From Paenibacillus sp. UBA6285 (GTDB taxonomy: Bacteria; Bacillota; Bacilli; Paenibacillales; Paenibacillaceae), in contig DJUJ01000030.1 of the NCBI GenBank assembly GCA_002438345.1, positions 31,446 to 40,226 of the forward strand: a stretch of 8,781 nt of DNA, in the 5' to 3' direction. The number at the start of each line of letters is the position of its first letter. The stretch's first letter is position 1. The notes under the pieces were generated by a model. That model was not told the DNA's origin. It did no database searches and saw nothing but the letters and a program-made list of their open reading frames with translations. Positions 1 to 6,535 of this stretch are shown one piece after another. The translations under genes were made by a program, and so were the position numbers.

Positions 1-1174
1 AAGCAAGGTTGAGCCTGGAGAAAATACGTTGCCACTCTCTTATTCATTACCCAGAGGTGTAACCCTTGTCAGAATGACTCCTAAAGAGGTTAACGTACAT
101 GTAGAGCTGCGAAATACAAAGTCTTTTCCCATAACATTGGTTACCAAGGGAGAACCAGCAGTGGGTTATCAATTAGGTACCCCAGTCTTGCAGCCTACGG
201 ATACTGTTGAGGTTACGCTGCCAGATAATGAGTTAAGCAAAGTGGTGAAGGTACAAGGCACCATTGAGCTAAATGGCGAGAACGAAACCTTTAAAGAGAA
301 GAAATTGAAGCTGCATGCTTATGATAATGAAGGAAAAGAAGTGAAGGATGCCGTCATTGAGCCTGCTACCGTTTCGGTGGAATTGCCAATTACCTTGCCT
401 TTTAAGAGCTTGCCGCTGGATATCGGCTTTACCGGACAACTTCCAGATTCTCTCGTCTTATCGAATGTGACACCTGAGCTGGAATCAGTCGTGGTATATG
501 GTCAAGCAAATGCATTAGCTGCATTATCTACCTATGAAGCGAGTGTCGATCTTAGCGCTATAGATTCTGCAGGAACGAAGCAGCTGAAGGTAGTACTGAA
601 ACCTCCGGCAGGAACTGAGAAAGTAATGCCTGAAACCGTGAACGTTTCATTAACGATCTCAGAAATTGCCGAACGGACGGTTGAAGCTGTACCCATTAAG
701 TTACAGGGTGTGGGTGAAGGGTTAGAAGGAAGTATTGTTAATCCAACAAGCAAGGATATAGCCCTCACCTTAAAAGGTGCACCTACTTTGCTAAATCAAC
801 TAAATAAGGACGATATAAGTGTTGTGGCTGATGTGACTGGCCTTACTGCCGGGACTCACGAGGTTTCTTTACGGGTATCACTGCCTAAATTCATCGCACT
901 GGCTAATTCAAGTGTGCCTCTTACGGTAACCGTACAGTTGCTATCACCTGCAACGCCGGTGCCTACGCCTCATCCAGACACGGGTAGTGTAACTACTCCT
1001 GAGCCAAGCTCTGAACCTGTTATAGGTGATGAAGGGGCCACTGAGAAGCCCACCCATAGCGGAGAGGCTGGAGGTACAGCGACGCCTGTTCCGACGGATA
1101 GCAATTCAGAGAATATCGGCACAGCTAACACAAGTACGAATTCCGAAAATCCTGTAGGTACAGGGGGAACGTAA
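1..1174 (+). CDS. cdaR: CdaR (YbbR-domain regulator of c-di-AMP cyclase), 5'-truncated by the window edge
   Basis: The frame is open from base 2 through the left edge, so this is the last 390 residues of a longer protein; the TTG at 29 is an internal Leu codon, not a start. The visible part contains about three and a half YbbR-type beta repeats. Each has a segment like 'GTPVLQPTDTVEV' or 'LSNVTPELESVVVYG', then an Asp-containing 'DLS/DVTG' strand, and ends in a 'PETVNVSLTI'-type strand. The N-terminal membrane anchor must lie upstream. Known role: CdaR sits outside the membrane, binds the diadenylate cyclase CdaA and modulates c-di-AMP production; cdaA-cdaR-glmM is a conserved operon in Firmicutes. 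The last ~75 residues (from about 940) are a low-complexity Pro/Thr/Ser/Gly/Glu tail, consistent with a flexible extracellular end. It is followed 104 nt later by glmM on the same strand, with no strong terminator between. Identity is secure from domain style plus context. Confidence 0.92.
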   Translation, partial: SKVEPGENTLPLSYSLPRGVTLVRMTPKEVNVHVELRNTKSFPITLVTKGEPAVGYQLGTPVLQPTDTVEVTLPDNELSKVVKVQGTIELNGENETFKEKKLKLHAYDNEGKEVKDAVIEPATVSVELPITLPFKSLPLDIGFTGQLPDSLVLSNVTPELESVVVYGQANALAALSTYEASVDLSAIDSAGTKQLKVVLKPPAGTEKVMPETVNVSLTISEIAERTVEAVPIKLQGVGEGLEGSIVNPTSKDIALTLKGAPTLLNQLNKDDISVVADVTGLTAGTHEVSLRVSLPKFIALANSSVPLTVTVQLLSPATPVPTPHPDTGSVTTPEPSSEPVIGDEGATEKPTHSGEAGGTATPVPTDSNSENIGTANTSTNSENPVGTGGT

Positions 1175-1278
1175 CCTTTTATTGAATTTTAGGATATGTC
1201 CCAAAGGTACACCAAAATAGTATTCAAATCATATGATAGAACATTAAGCTAATGTAGCGTATTCAAAGGAGAAAAATA

Positions 1279-2619
1279 ATGGGGAAGTATTTTGGAACTG
1301 ACGGTGTGCGGGGAGTAGCAAATCGTGAATTAACTGCAGAAATGGCTTATAGCATTGGTCGATGTGGAGGATATGTACTAGCGGGTAACGTGCATAAACC
1401 AAAGGTTGTCATTGGGATGGACACACGTATTTCCGGTCCTTTGCTTGAATCGGCTCTTATTGCTGGTTTGCTGTCTATTGGGGCAGATGTAATCCGTATA
1501 GGTGTAGTGAGTACACCTGCTGTTGCTTATATCACAAGATTATTAAAGGCAGATGCAGGGGTCATGATTTCGGCTTCGCACAATCCGGTTGAAGATAATG
1601 GCATTAAGTTCTTTGGCGGAGATGGTTTCAAACTTACGGATGAAACTGAGCTGCGTATTGAAGAACTTATGGATGCTGAGGTAGATGAATTGCCACGTCC
1701 TATCGGCTCAGGTTTAGGTATGGTTACGGTTGATAATGACGCCAAATACCTCTATCTGGAGTATTTGAAGACGACCATTTCTCAGGATTTTAAAGGGATC
1801 AAGGTTGTACTCGACTGTGCTCACGGCGCAGCGTATGAACTTGCACCAAGATTGTTCAGAGAGCTTGGCGCTGAGGTTATTTCTATTGGAGCTGAGCCCG
1901 ATGGATTGAATATTAATGCTGGATTTGGTTCTACACATCCAGAGACTTTGCGTGAGGAAGTATTGCGTCAAGGAGCGGATTTGGGACTTGCTTTTGACGG
2001 AGATGCTGACCGATTGATTGCGATCGACAATAAAGGTGATGAAGTTGACGGAGACTTTATTCTCTGCATTTGTGGGGATGCAATGAACCGTGCTGGCAAG
2101 CTGAAGGATAGCACGATTGTATCAACGGTTATGAGCAATATCGGATTCTACAAAGCCACGGAGAAATTATCCCTGAACACTGCTAAAACAGCTGTAGGCG
2201 ACCGGTATGTGATGGAAGAAATGCGCCGTGGCGGTTTTAATCTAGGTGGAGAACAGTCTGGACATGTTATCTTCCTTGATTATAATACAACAGGTGATGG
2301 TATTCTGACGGCTATCCAGCTGGTAGATACGCTTAAAGCTTCAGGTAAGCAGCTTAGCGAGGTTAAGAGCATGATGACGAAATACCCGCAGGTGCTGGTC
2401 AATGTTCGTGTACAAGATAAGACCAATTATCCTAACAACCAGGCTATCGAAGCAGCTATCGCTGAAGTAGAAGGAAAGCTAGGCGACAATGGTCGTGTGC
2501 TTGTACGTCCGTCGGGTACGGAGTCTCTAATCCGTGTCATGGCAGAGGGACCTGATAAGGCAGATCTAGATCTTTATGTGAATCAAATTGTAGAAGTTGT
2601 TCAACGCGAACTGGTATAA
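1279..2619 (+). CDS. glmM: Phosphoglucosamine mutase GlmM
   Basis: Converts glucosamine-6-phosphate to glucosamine-1-phosphate in the cytoplasm, the step between GlmS and GlmU on the way to UDP-GlcNAc for peptidoglycan and teichoic acids. The 446-residue length is normal for the family. The N-terminus '[12 protein letters not shown]' is the family signature. The phosphoserine is Ser100 in 'MISASHNP'; the metal-binding loop is Asp240/Asp242/Asp244 in 'DGDADR'; the sugar-binding loop is 'GGEQSGH' (residues 323-329); the phosphate-binding loop is 'RPSGTES' (410-416). All four domains appear intact. The ATG at 1279 is supported by AAAGGAG at 1265-1271 with a 7-nt gap. A small hairpin (ACATTA/TAATGT, 1241-1255) lies just upstream and has no U tract, so readthrough from cdaR is expected. 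In relatives GlmM also binds CdaA and lowers c-di-AMP synthesis; that is family knowledge and is not visible here. Confidence 0.98.
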   Translation: MGKYFGTDGVRGVANRELTAEMAYSIGRCGGYVLAGNVHKPKVVIGMDTRISGPLLESALIAGLLSIGADVIRIGVVSTPAVAYITRLLKADAGVMISASHNPVEDNGIKFFGGDGFKLTDETELRIEELMDAEVDELPRPIGSGLGMVTVDNDAKYLYLEYLKTTISQDFKGIKVVLDCAHGAAYELAPRLFRELGAEVISIGAEPDGLNINAGFGSTHPETLREEVLRQGADLGLAFDGDADRLIAIDNKGDEVDGDFILCICGDAMNRAGKLKDSTIVSTVMSNIGFYKATEKLSLNTAKTAVGDRYVMEEMRRGGFNLGGEQSGHVIFLDYNTTGDGILTAIQLVDTLKASGKQLSEVKSMMTKYPQVLVNVRVQDKTNYPNNQAIEAAIAEVEGKLGDNGRVLVRPSGTESLIRVMAEGPDKADLDLYVNQIVEVVQRELV

Positions 2620-2640
2620 TTCATTGTCATAACTATATAT

Positions 2641-2695
2641 CCGGTGTAGAGAGTACGATCGATTCGGACTTCTTACACCGGTGTTTATTATTTTT
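2641..2695 (+). terminator. Intrinsic terminator after glmM
   Basis: CCGGTGTA (2641-2648) pairs perfectly with TACACCGG (2674-2681). The stem can extend inward by three or four pairs past a bulged G2649. A U-rich but interrupted tract follows (TGTTTATTATTTTT, 2682-2695). It lies 21 nt after the glmM stop and ahead of the glmS promoter, so it probably ends the cda-glmM operon. The tract is not pure T, so some readthrough into glmS is possible. Confidence 0.75.
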
Positions 2696-2743
2696 GAATG
2701 GATCGTCTGAATAGGAAGTTGTGAAATTTAGGTTGGTGCAGCA

Positions 2744-2772
2744 TTGCCAAAGTAATGTAAGGTGCATATAAT
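2744..2772 (+). promoter_or_regulatory. Sigma-A type promoter for glmS
   Basis: TTGCCA (2744-2749) and a perfect TATAAT (2767-2772) are separated by exactly 17 nt. This is one of the best sigma-70/sigma-A promoter matches in the window. The predicted transcript start is near 2779, about 48 nt before the ribozyme cleavage site. This placement fits a glmS transcript separate from the cdaR-glmM message. The start site is inferred from spacing only. Confidence 0.75.
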
Positions 2773-2814
2773 AGATTAAGTGTCATTCTAGAAGGAAAGC
2801 GGGGATTGTGAGGT

Positions 2815-3016
2815 TTGCAATAGCAAGCGCCAGAGCTTGGTCGAGCGCGGGGGAGAAGGGAAAGCTACTACATGGTTATGTAGACAAGGGCTTGAACGGA
2901 TCACGGCAGACGTAAGCTGACGAGGTGGAGGTGTTCGAAATGTTCGGCGGGGACCTCCCGGTGATGCACCAGAGCCGTAAATGGAGACGGAAAATGGAAG
3001 GGCGACCTTTCACACA
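2815..3016 (+). ncRNA. glmS ribozyme (GlcN-6-P activated self-cleaving riboswitch)
   Basis: The catalytic core is recognisable. The conserved GCGCCAGA lies at 2827-2834, with cleavage expected between A2826 and G2827. P1 is AGCTT (2834-2838) with AAGCT (2914-2918). The invariant GACGAGG follows at 2919-2925. P2 is GAGG (2922-2925) with CCTC (2954-2957). The TTCGGCGG core is at 2943-2950, and its GGCG (2946-2949) can pair with CGCC (2828-2831) as the pseudoknot helix P2.1. GGTG/CACC (2960-2970) and CCGT/ACGG (2975-2990) lie in the P3 region. P4 (about 2997-3010) is capped by a GNRA tetraloop, GCGA (3002-3005). Known function: it binds GlcN-6-P as cofactor, cleaves its own mRNA, and the 3' product is degraded, so GlmS is shut down when its product accumulates. 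The ~75-nt arm inside P1 is large and contains the hairpin CTACAT-GGTT-ATGTAG (2868-2883). Boundaries are approximate. Confidence 0.95.
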
Positions 3017-3258
3017 ACGTTTTCATGGGTGCATAAGAAATATAAAAATTCATGTGTGCGCGCATCGTAAAGAAACACGATAGTTCTGCCACGGCAGAGA
3101 AGAAGGCTGTGCATTTCATGAACATAAGATGTAAGTGACAGTTTATTTTGTTGATCCAAAATACAACAGAATATTTGCTTTTTCTCAAAAACATGCCGCA
3201 CGGCACGTTTCTTTCCTTATGCCGCCACATTACGATAACTCGGACGGGGGAAATTATA
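3017..3258 (+). other. Long untranslated leader between ribozyme and glmS
   Basis: About 240 nt separate the end of the ribozyme fold from the glmS ATG. There is no convincing gene here on either strand. A hairpin TCTGC-CACG-GCAGA occurs at 3085-3098, and a weaker TGCC-GCAC-GGCA at 3194-3205. Three imperfect copies of a TTCATG...CAT...AAGA motif start at 3022, 3049 and 3115. The glmS Shine-Dalgarno site is GGGGGAA (3246-3252), 6-8 nt before the ATG. No promoter or clear terminator is visible. Confidence 0.5.
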
Positions 3259-5091
3259 ATGTGTGGTATTGTAGGATATATTGGTAATCAGAATTCGCAG
3301 GGGATCTTGGTTGAAGGATTGAAGAAGCTGGAGTATCGGGGATATGATTCCGCTGGTATTGCTGTATTCACTGGGGAAGGACTGCAAGTAGTGAAAGCAC
3401 AAGGCCGTTTGGCGAATCTGCAGTCGAAGCTGGAAGGCAGCCCACTGGCAGGTAGCGCAGGTATCGGACACACACGCTGGGCAACTCACGGTAAACCATC
3501 CGATGAGAATTCCCATCCGCATACGGATAACAGCATGAAGTTCTCGGTCGTTCATAACGGTATTGTCGAAAACTATCTGGATCTGAAAGAAGAGCTGATC
3601 GCTGGCGGATGCCACTTTGTCTCCGAAACAGATACAGAAGTTATTTCACATCTGATTGCTCGCGAATATGATGGGGATATCGTGAAAGCTGTGCAAAAAG
3701 CGATTACCTTCATGCGCGGTGCGTTTGCATTAGGCGTCCTGACTGAATATGAACCAGATAAATTGGTGGCTGTGCGTCAAGCAAGCCCGCTCATTATCGG
3801 TCTTGGCGAAGGAGAAAACTTTATCGGGTCAGATATTCCTGCATTGCTTGAATATACCCGTAACGTATATATTTTGAACGACGGCGAAATGGCAGTCTTG
3901 ACAAGAGATGCTGTCGAACTGATGACAATTGAAGGTAACTTTATTTCTCGGGAAATGATTACTGTCGATTGGGATGCAGTAACCGCAGAAAAAGGCGGCT
4001 ACGAGCATTTCATGTTGAAAGAAATCCACGAGCAACCTAAGGCTTACCGCGACACTATGCGTGGTCGTATTAATGCCGAAGGTAACAAGGTTATTTTGCC
4101 TGAATTGAACATGACCGAAGAACAAATCAAGAACATCCGTAACATCCAAGTTGTTGCTTGCGGAACGGCATACAACGCTGGTGTGGTAGGACGTACTATG
4201 ATCGAATCTTTGGTTCGTATTCCAGTTGAGAATGACATCGCTTCGGAATACCGTTATCGTTCACCAATCGTGACGCCAGAAACTTTGGTTATCGTTGTCA
4301 GCCAATCCGGTGAGACTGCAGATACATTGGCAGCTCTTCGTGAAGGGCAAGCTAACGGTGCACATGTACTGGCAATCACTAACGTAGTGGGTAGCTCTAT
4401 TGCTCGCGAAGCGAATGATGTCTTGGTAACCTTGGCAGGTCCAGAAATTGCAGTAGCCTCGACCAAAGCCTACACTTCACAATTGGTCGCATTCGGATTG
4501 TTTGCTCTTTACTTGGCTGAAGTTCGTGGTACACAAACCGAAGCTCAAGTGGCTAAGATTCTAGCAGCTATGCAAGCTCTACCAGAGCAAGTAGAAGAGA
4601 TCCTGGCTCAAAAAGAAGCAATCAAAGGTTATGCAGAACAAATTTCTGAGCACAAGAACTTGTTCTTCATCGGCCGCGGCGTAGATTACGCTGTTGCTCA
4701 AGAAGGTTCCTTGAAGTTGAAAGAAATCTCTTATATTCACTCCGAAGCTTATGCCGCCGGTGAATTGAAACATGGTACGTTGGCTCTGATCGAAGAAGGT
4801 GTTCCGGTTATTGCCCTGGCAACTCAGGAAGCTGTACTTGAGAAGACCGTCAGCAACATCAAAGAAGTGAAAGCCCGCGGCGCAGACGTGCTTGCGATCA
4901 CTCACCAAGAGCATTTGACTGACCTGCTTAGATCAGTGGATCAAGTGTTTGTTATTCCTAAGACATTGCCAATGCTGACAGCAGCGTTGTCTGTAGTACC
5001 TCTGCAATTATTGTCTTATTATGCTTCTCTTGCACTGGGTCATGATGTGGATAAACCACGTAACTTGGCGAAGAGCGTTACTGTGGAGTAG
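3259..5091 (+). CDS. glmS: Glutamine--fructose-6-phosphate aminotransferase (isomerizing) GlmS
   Basis: Makes glucosamine-6-phosphate from fructose-6-phosphate and glutamine; this is the committed step of amino-sugar synthesis in the cytoplasm. From the ATG at 3259 the protein has 610 residues, normal for the family. 'MCGIVGYIG' puts Cys2 at the mature N-terminus as the class II glutaminase nucleophile; 'HTRWATHG' and 'HNGIVEN' are the glutamine and oxyanion sites. Two SIS domains follow: the first has 'ACGTAYNAG' and 'VSQSGETADT', the second 'FFIGRGVDYAVAQEGSLKLK' and 'EAYAAGELKHG'. The C-terminal tail 'DKPRNLAKSVTVE' is typical. The frame stays open for 37 codons upstream to a TTG at 3148, but that start would bury the catalytic Cys, so 3259 is chosen. 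Expression is controlled by the upstream promoter and glmS ribozyme. A tandem repeat and a strong terminator follow. Confidence 0.98.
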   Translation: MCGIVGYIGNQNSQGILVEGLKKLEYRGYDSAGIAVFTGEGLQVVKAQGRLANLQSKLEGSPLAGSAGIGHTRWATHGKPSDENSHPHTDNSMKFSVVHNGIVENYLDLKEELIAGGCHFVSETDTEVISHLIAREYDGDIVKAVQKAITFMRGAFALGVLTEYEPDKLVAVRQASPLIIGLGEGENFIGSDIPALLEYTRNVYILNDGEMAVLTRDAVELMTIEGNFISREMITVDWDAVTAEKGGYEHFMLKEIHEQPKAYRDTMRGRINAEGNKVILPELNMTEEQIKNIRNIQVVACGTAYNAGVVGRTMIESLVRIPVENDIASEYRYRSPIVTPETLVIVVSQSGETADTLAALREGQANGAHVLAITNVVGSSIAREANDVLVTLAGPEIAVASTKAYTSQLVAFGLFALYLAEVRGTQTEAQVAKILAAMQALPEQVEEILAQKEAIKGYAEQISEHKNLFFIGRGVDYAVAQEGSLKLKEISYIHSEAYAAGELKHGTLALIEEGVPVIALATQEAVLEKTVSNIKEVKARGADVLAITHQEHLTDLLRSVDQVFVIPKTLPMLTAALSVVPLQLLSYYASLALGHDVDKPRNLAKSVTVE

Positions 5092-5125
5092 GATGTTGGG
5101 ATTAGATAATGTATAACTCTTAAAT

Positions 5126-5159
5126 AAAGTCGCACCGGTTATGAAAAGTTGCACCGGTT
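5126..5159 (+). repeat. Tandem 15-nt direct repeat between glmS and its terminator
   Basis: AAAGTYGCACCGGTT occurs at 5126-5140 (Y = C) and again at 5145-5159 (Y = T), a period of 19 nt. The copies differ at one position and contain the palindrome ACCGGT. They lie between the glmS stop and the terminator stem, so they are transcribed as 3' UTR. The role is unknown. Confidence 0.75.
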
Positions 5160-5198
5160 CACCCCGTTGGATATGATTATCCAACGGGGTGTTTTTTT
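5160..5198 (+). terminator. Strong intrinsic terminator of glmS
   Basis: A perfect 14-bp stem, CACCCCGTTGGATA (5160-5173) with TATCCAACGGGGTG (5178-5191), has a TGAT loop and is followed directly by seven T (5192-5198). It closes the glmS transcript and insulates the next gene. Confidence 0.97.
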
Positions 5199-5250
5199 GT
5201 ATACAAACTACGCCTGAACAAAGGTGATTTTGAAGTTAGGAGTGATCGAC

Positions 5251-5622
5251 ATGGAAGTTTTTGCAGAATATTTAGCGCAAATTGATAACCCACAACATCG
5301 GGAGCGAGTGGAAGAGGTGTTGGCGTGGGTAACTAAGAAATTCACAGATTTAAAACCAAAAATTGCGTGGAATCAGCCTATGTTCACCGATCACGACACA
5401 TATATTATTGGCTTTAGCGTATCTAAACAACATATGGCTGTTGCGCCTGAAATCGCAGGGATTAATCATTTTTCTGATGCAATTGTACAGGCTGGCTATG
5501 ATCACACCAAGCAGTTGTTACGGATCCGGTGGGATAGTCCGGTTGATTTCTCATTACTTGAGAAAATGATCGAGTTTAACATTTTGGATAAGGCAGATTG
5601 TTCAACTTTTTGGCGAAAATAA
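5251..5622 (+). CDS. fra: DUF1801-family iron chaperone, frataxin-like (YdhG/Fra type)
   Basis: A 123-residue cytoplasmic protein matching the compact DUF1801 / YdhG fold. Recognisable stretches are '[23 protein letters not shown]' in pieces, '[20 protein letters not shown]', '[10 protein letters not shown]', '[16 protein letters not shown]' and the C-terminal '[20 protein letters not shown]'. Bacillus subtilis YdhG (Fra) of this family has been described as a frataxin-like protein that delivers iron for Fe-S cluster and haem assembly; applying that function here is inference from family resemblance. The ATG at 5251 is preferred over an in-frame GTG at 5224 because AGGAG (5238-5242) sits 8 nt before it and the family begins near 'MEVFAEYL'. 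It is a single-gene unit between two terminators, with no clear promoter identified. Confidence 0.87.
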   Translation: MEVFAEYLAQIDNPQHRERVEEVLAWVTKKFTDLKPKIAWNQPMFTDHDTYIIGFSVSKQHMAVAPEIAGINHFSDAIVQAGYDHTKQLLRIRWDSPVDFSLLEKMIEFNILDKADCSTFWRK

Positions 5623-5642
5623 AAAATGAACAAGTTGTTAGC

Positions 5643-5674
5643 CTCGATGATGAAAACATCATCGGGACTTTTTT
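5643..5674 (+). terminator. Intrinsic terminator of the fra gene
   Basis: CGATGATG (5645-5652) and CATCATCG (5657-5664) form a perfect stem with an AAAA loop. C5643-G5666 and T5644/G5665 extend it by two pairs. Six T follow (5669-5674). It lies 20 nt after the stop codon. Confidence 0.92.
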
Positions 5675-5751
5675 ATTTAGACTTCAGTGTTTCATCTACC
5701 ATAGGTGATTTACGGTTGAAGCGTTTAGCTTTTGAAAAGTTCCTGGAAATG

Positions 5752-5799
5752 TAACTAATGGCCTCGCCGTTGTTTAGGGTGAGGATATTAGTTATTTTT
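5752..5799 (+). terminator. Terminator-like hairpin with no obvious gene before it
   Basis: TAACTAAT (5752-5759) pairs with ATTAGTTA (5787-5794). Inside a small internal loop, CCTCGCC (5762-5768) pairs with GGGTGAGG (5777-5784) with one G-T pair. TTTTT follows (5795-5799). The shape is that of a plus-strand terminator or attenuator, but the 77 nt between it and the fra terminator show no coding potential. The surrounding 5675-5850 stretch otherwise holds nothing I can name. Confidence 0.55.
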
Positions 5800-5850
5800 G
5801 GCGAATCCACAATTCTCCCTTAGCGGATCATAAACAAACATGCTAATATA

Positions 5851-5961
5851 ATGACTGAAAATGTTGAAAGCCCTTACTTTTTCCGGCTAGGGGCGATCAT
5901 TCCTTGCTTATATGACGAAGAGGGGAAGAAACTGCATGCGCGTGGACCAAACGCTGTATGA
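5851..5961 (+). CDS. Small reading frame of 36 codons, possibly the 5' part of a frameshifted small gene
   Basis: ATG at 5851 opens a 36-codon frame ending at TGA 5959-5961. The protein begins 'MTENVESPYFFRLG' and ends 'EEGKKLHARGPNAV'; codon choice and composition look coding, and no family is recognised. There is no Shine-Dalgarno site before the ATG, and a TATAAT (5847-5852) overlaps it without a good -35, so the start is doubtful. A hairpin (GCCCTTA 5870-5876 with TAGGGGC 5888-5894) lies inside the frame. Its 3' end overlaps by 26 nt the next small frame, which is one nucleotide out of phase. Removing one base near 5956 would join the two into a 66-residue protein. So this may be half of a broken gene, half of a gene read by a frameshift, or a leader peptide. 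Low confidence as an independent gene. Confidence 0.35.
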   Translation: MTENVESPYFFRLGAIIPCLYDEEGKKLHARGPNAV

Positions 5962-6052
5962 AATTCCATTTCAAGTTCATATGGACATGTCAGAACTGCA
6001 GACATTGCTGAGTGCTTACATGGATAGCTTAGATCTCTTGTTTGAAAAATAA
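5936..6052 (+). CDS. Small hypothetical protein of 38 residues (or 3' part of a frameshifted gene)
   Basis: ATG at 5936 has AGGGGAAG (5921-5928) upstream with a usable 7-10 nt gap. The frame runs 38 codons to TAA 6050-6052. The protein has 'YEIPFQVHMDMSEL' followed by a likely amphipathic helix 'LLSAYMDSLDLLFEK'; it has no Cys, no membrane segment and no family I recognise. An in-frame ATG at 5912 would add eight residues but has no ribosome site. A clear terminator starts 21 nt after the stop, which supports a real transcript end for this frame. It overlaps the 5851-5961 frame, whose sense continues naturally into this one after a 1-nt shift. It may be a free-standing translationally coupled micro-gene or the tail of a damaged one. 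Confidence 0.45.
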   Translation: MRVDQTLYEIPFQVHMDMSELQTLLSAYMDSLDLLFEK

Positions 6053-6073
6053 AAAGATATTTCTTTCTAAAGC

Positions 6074-6107
6074 GTCCCGGAATCCATATTGGATTAGGGA
6101 CTTTTTT
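6074..6107 (+). terminator. Intrinsic terminator after the small frames
   Basis: Outer stem GTCCC (6074-6078) with GGGAC (6097-6101); inner stem AATCC (6081-6085) with GGATT (6091-6095); the two are separated by an asymmetric internal loop (GG / A). Six T follow (6102-6107). It marks the end of the transcription unit covering 5851-6052. Confidence 0.85.
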
Positions 6108-6161
6108 GTTTAAATAGTACGTAATAAGGCATGTCCATCATTTAATACTGAATTCACGTTG

Positions 6162-6196
6162 TAGGGCTATCGCCCTATGGATGGCAGATGTATAAT
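6162..6196 (+). promoter_or_regulatory. Palindrome next to a possible -10 box ahead of the membrane-protein gene
   Basis: TAGGGC-TATC-GCCCTA (6162-6177) is a perfect inverted repeat. It ends 13 nt before a TATAAT (6191-6196). No convincing -35 is present; the palindrome covers that position. It could be an operator, an RNA hairpin or chance. No T run follows it, so it is not a terminator. Confidence 0.35.
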
Positions 6197-6226
6197 CATG
6201 GAATAAAGCGTAAAGGATTTGAAGCG

Positions 6227-6505
6227 ATGAAATTCTATTTGTTAGTTATTCAAACCTTTTATTTATTATCGCTAATTCCTTGGTTCATAATTTGGGGATT
6301 ATCTTTTATGGTTTTTGACAATGGAATCTCAGCATGGGGAATATCAATAATGATAATTGTTTCTTTGTATCCAGTTGCTGTTATAAGTTGTTCGATTTTG
6401 TCTTGGCTCTTTAGGGGAAGATTTAAATCTTTAACTATCTTTTTTATTAGTGCGATTCCGTTACTGTGGGTGATTACGTTCGGAACTATATTAATTGGTT
6501 ATTAA
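6227..6505 (+). CDS. Small membrane protein, three predicted helices, function unknown
   Basis: From the ATG at 6227 the protein has 92 residues and is almost entirely hydrophobic, with helices near residues 4-30, 36-61 and 69-90. The only charged cluster is 'FRGRFKSL' (62-69) between helices 2 and 3; by the positive-inside rule this loop is probably cytoplasmic. AAAGGA (6212-6217) sits 9 nt before this ATG. An upstream in-frame ATG at 6188 would add 13 polar residues but lacks a ribosome site and overlaps the candidate -10 box, so it is not used. The sequence is AT-rich, unlike glmS. The next gene begins 30 nt after the stop on the same strand, so co-transcription is likely. I do not recognise a family; small integral-membrane proteins of this kind are common as unclassified genes in Bacillales genomes. 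Confidence 0.72.
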   Translation: MKFYLLVIQTFYLLSLIPWFIIWGLSFMVFDNGISAWGISIMIIVSLYPVAVISCSILSWLFRGRFKSLTIFFISAIPLLWVITFGTILIGY

Positions 6506-6535
6506 ATTGGTCAGAAAGATCATGAGGGGAAAATC

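Noticed and set aside
1241..1255. ACATTA-AGC-TAATGT hairpin ahead of glmM as a terminator
   Set aside because: Six A/T-rich pairs and no T run; cdaR and glmM are normally one operon.
532..1971. Minus-strand frames inside cdaR and glmM
   Set aside because: Antisense shadows of confident genes, with no start signals.
3194..3214. TGCCGCACGGCA hairpin before T/C-rich sequence as a premature terminator for glmS
   Set aside because: Only four base pairs with a tetraloop, and the following tract (CGTTTCTTTCC) is interrupted; too weak to call.
2901..3230. 109-codon minus-strand frame across the ribozyme and leader
   Set aside because: It is the antisense of the highly structured ribozyme; there is no ribosome site and the product has no coding character.
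3148..3258. Upstream TTG extension giving GlmS 37 extra residues
   Set aside because: The catalytic Cys must follow the initiator Met at the N-terminus; the ATG at 3259 has a ribosome site and begins with the family signature MCGIVGYIG.
3217..4914. Several minus-strand frames of 60-130 codons inside glmS
   Set aside because: They are shadows of a strongly biased long gene; none has a ribosome site or a recognisable product.
5224..5250. GTG start adding nine residues to the fra gene
   Set aside because: The ATG at 5251 has AGGAG at 8 nt and fits the family N-terminus; the GTG has no comparable site.
5363..5569. 68-codon plus-strand frame inside fra
   Set aside because: Out-of-frame overlap with a recognisable family protein; no ribosome site.
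6188..6226. Upstream ATG for the membrane protein
   Set aside because: No ribosome site, overlaps a candidate -10 box, and adds a polar stretch before the first helix.
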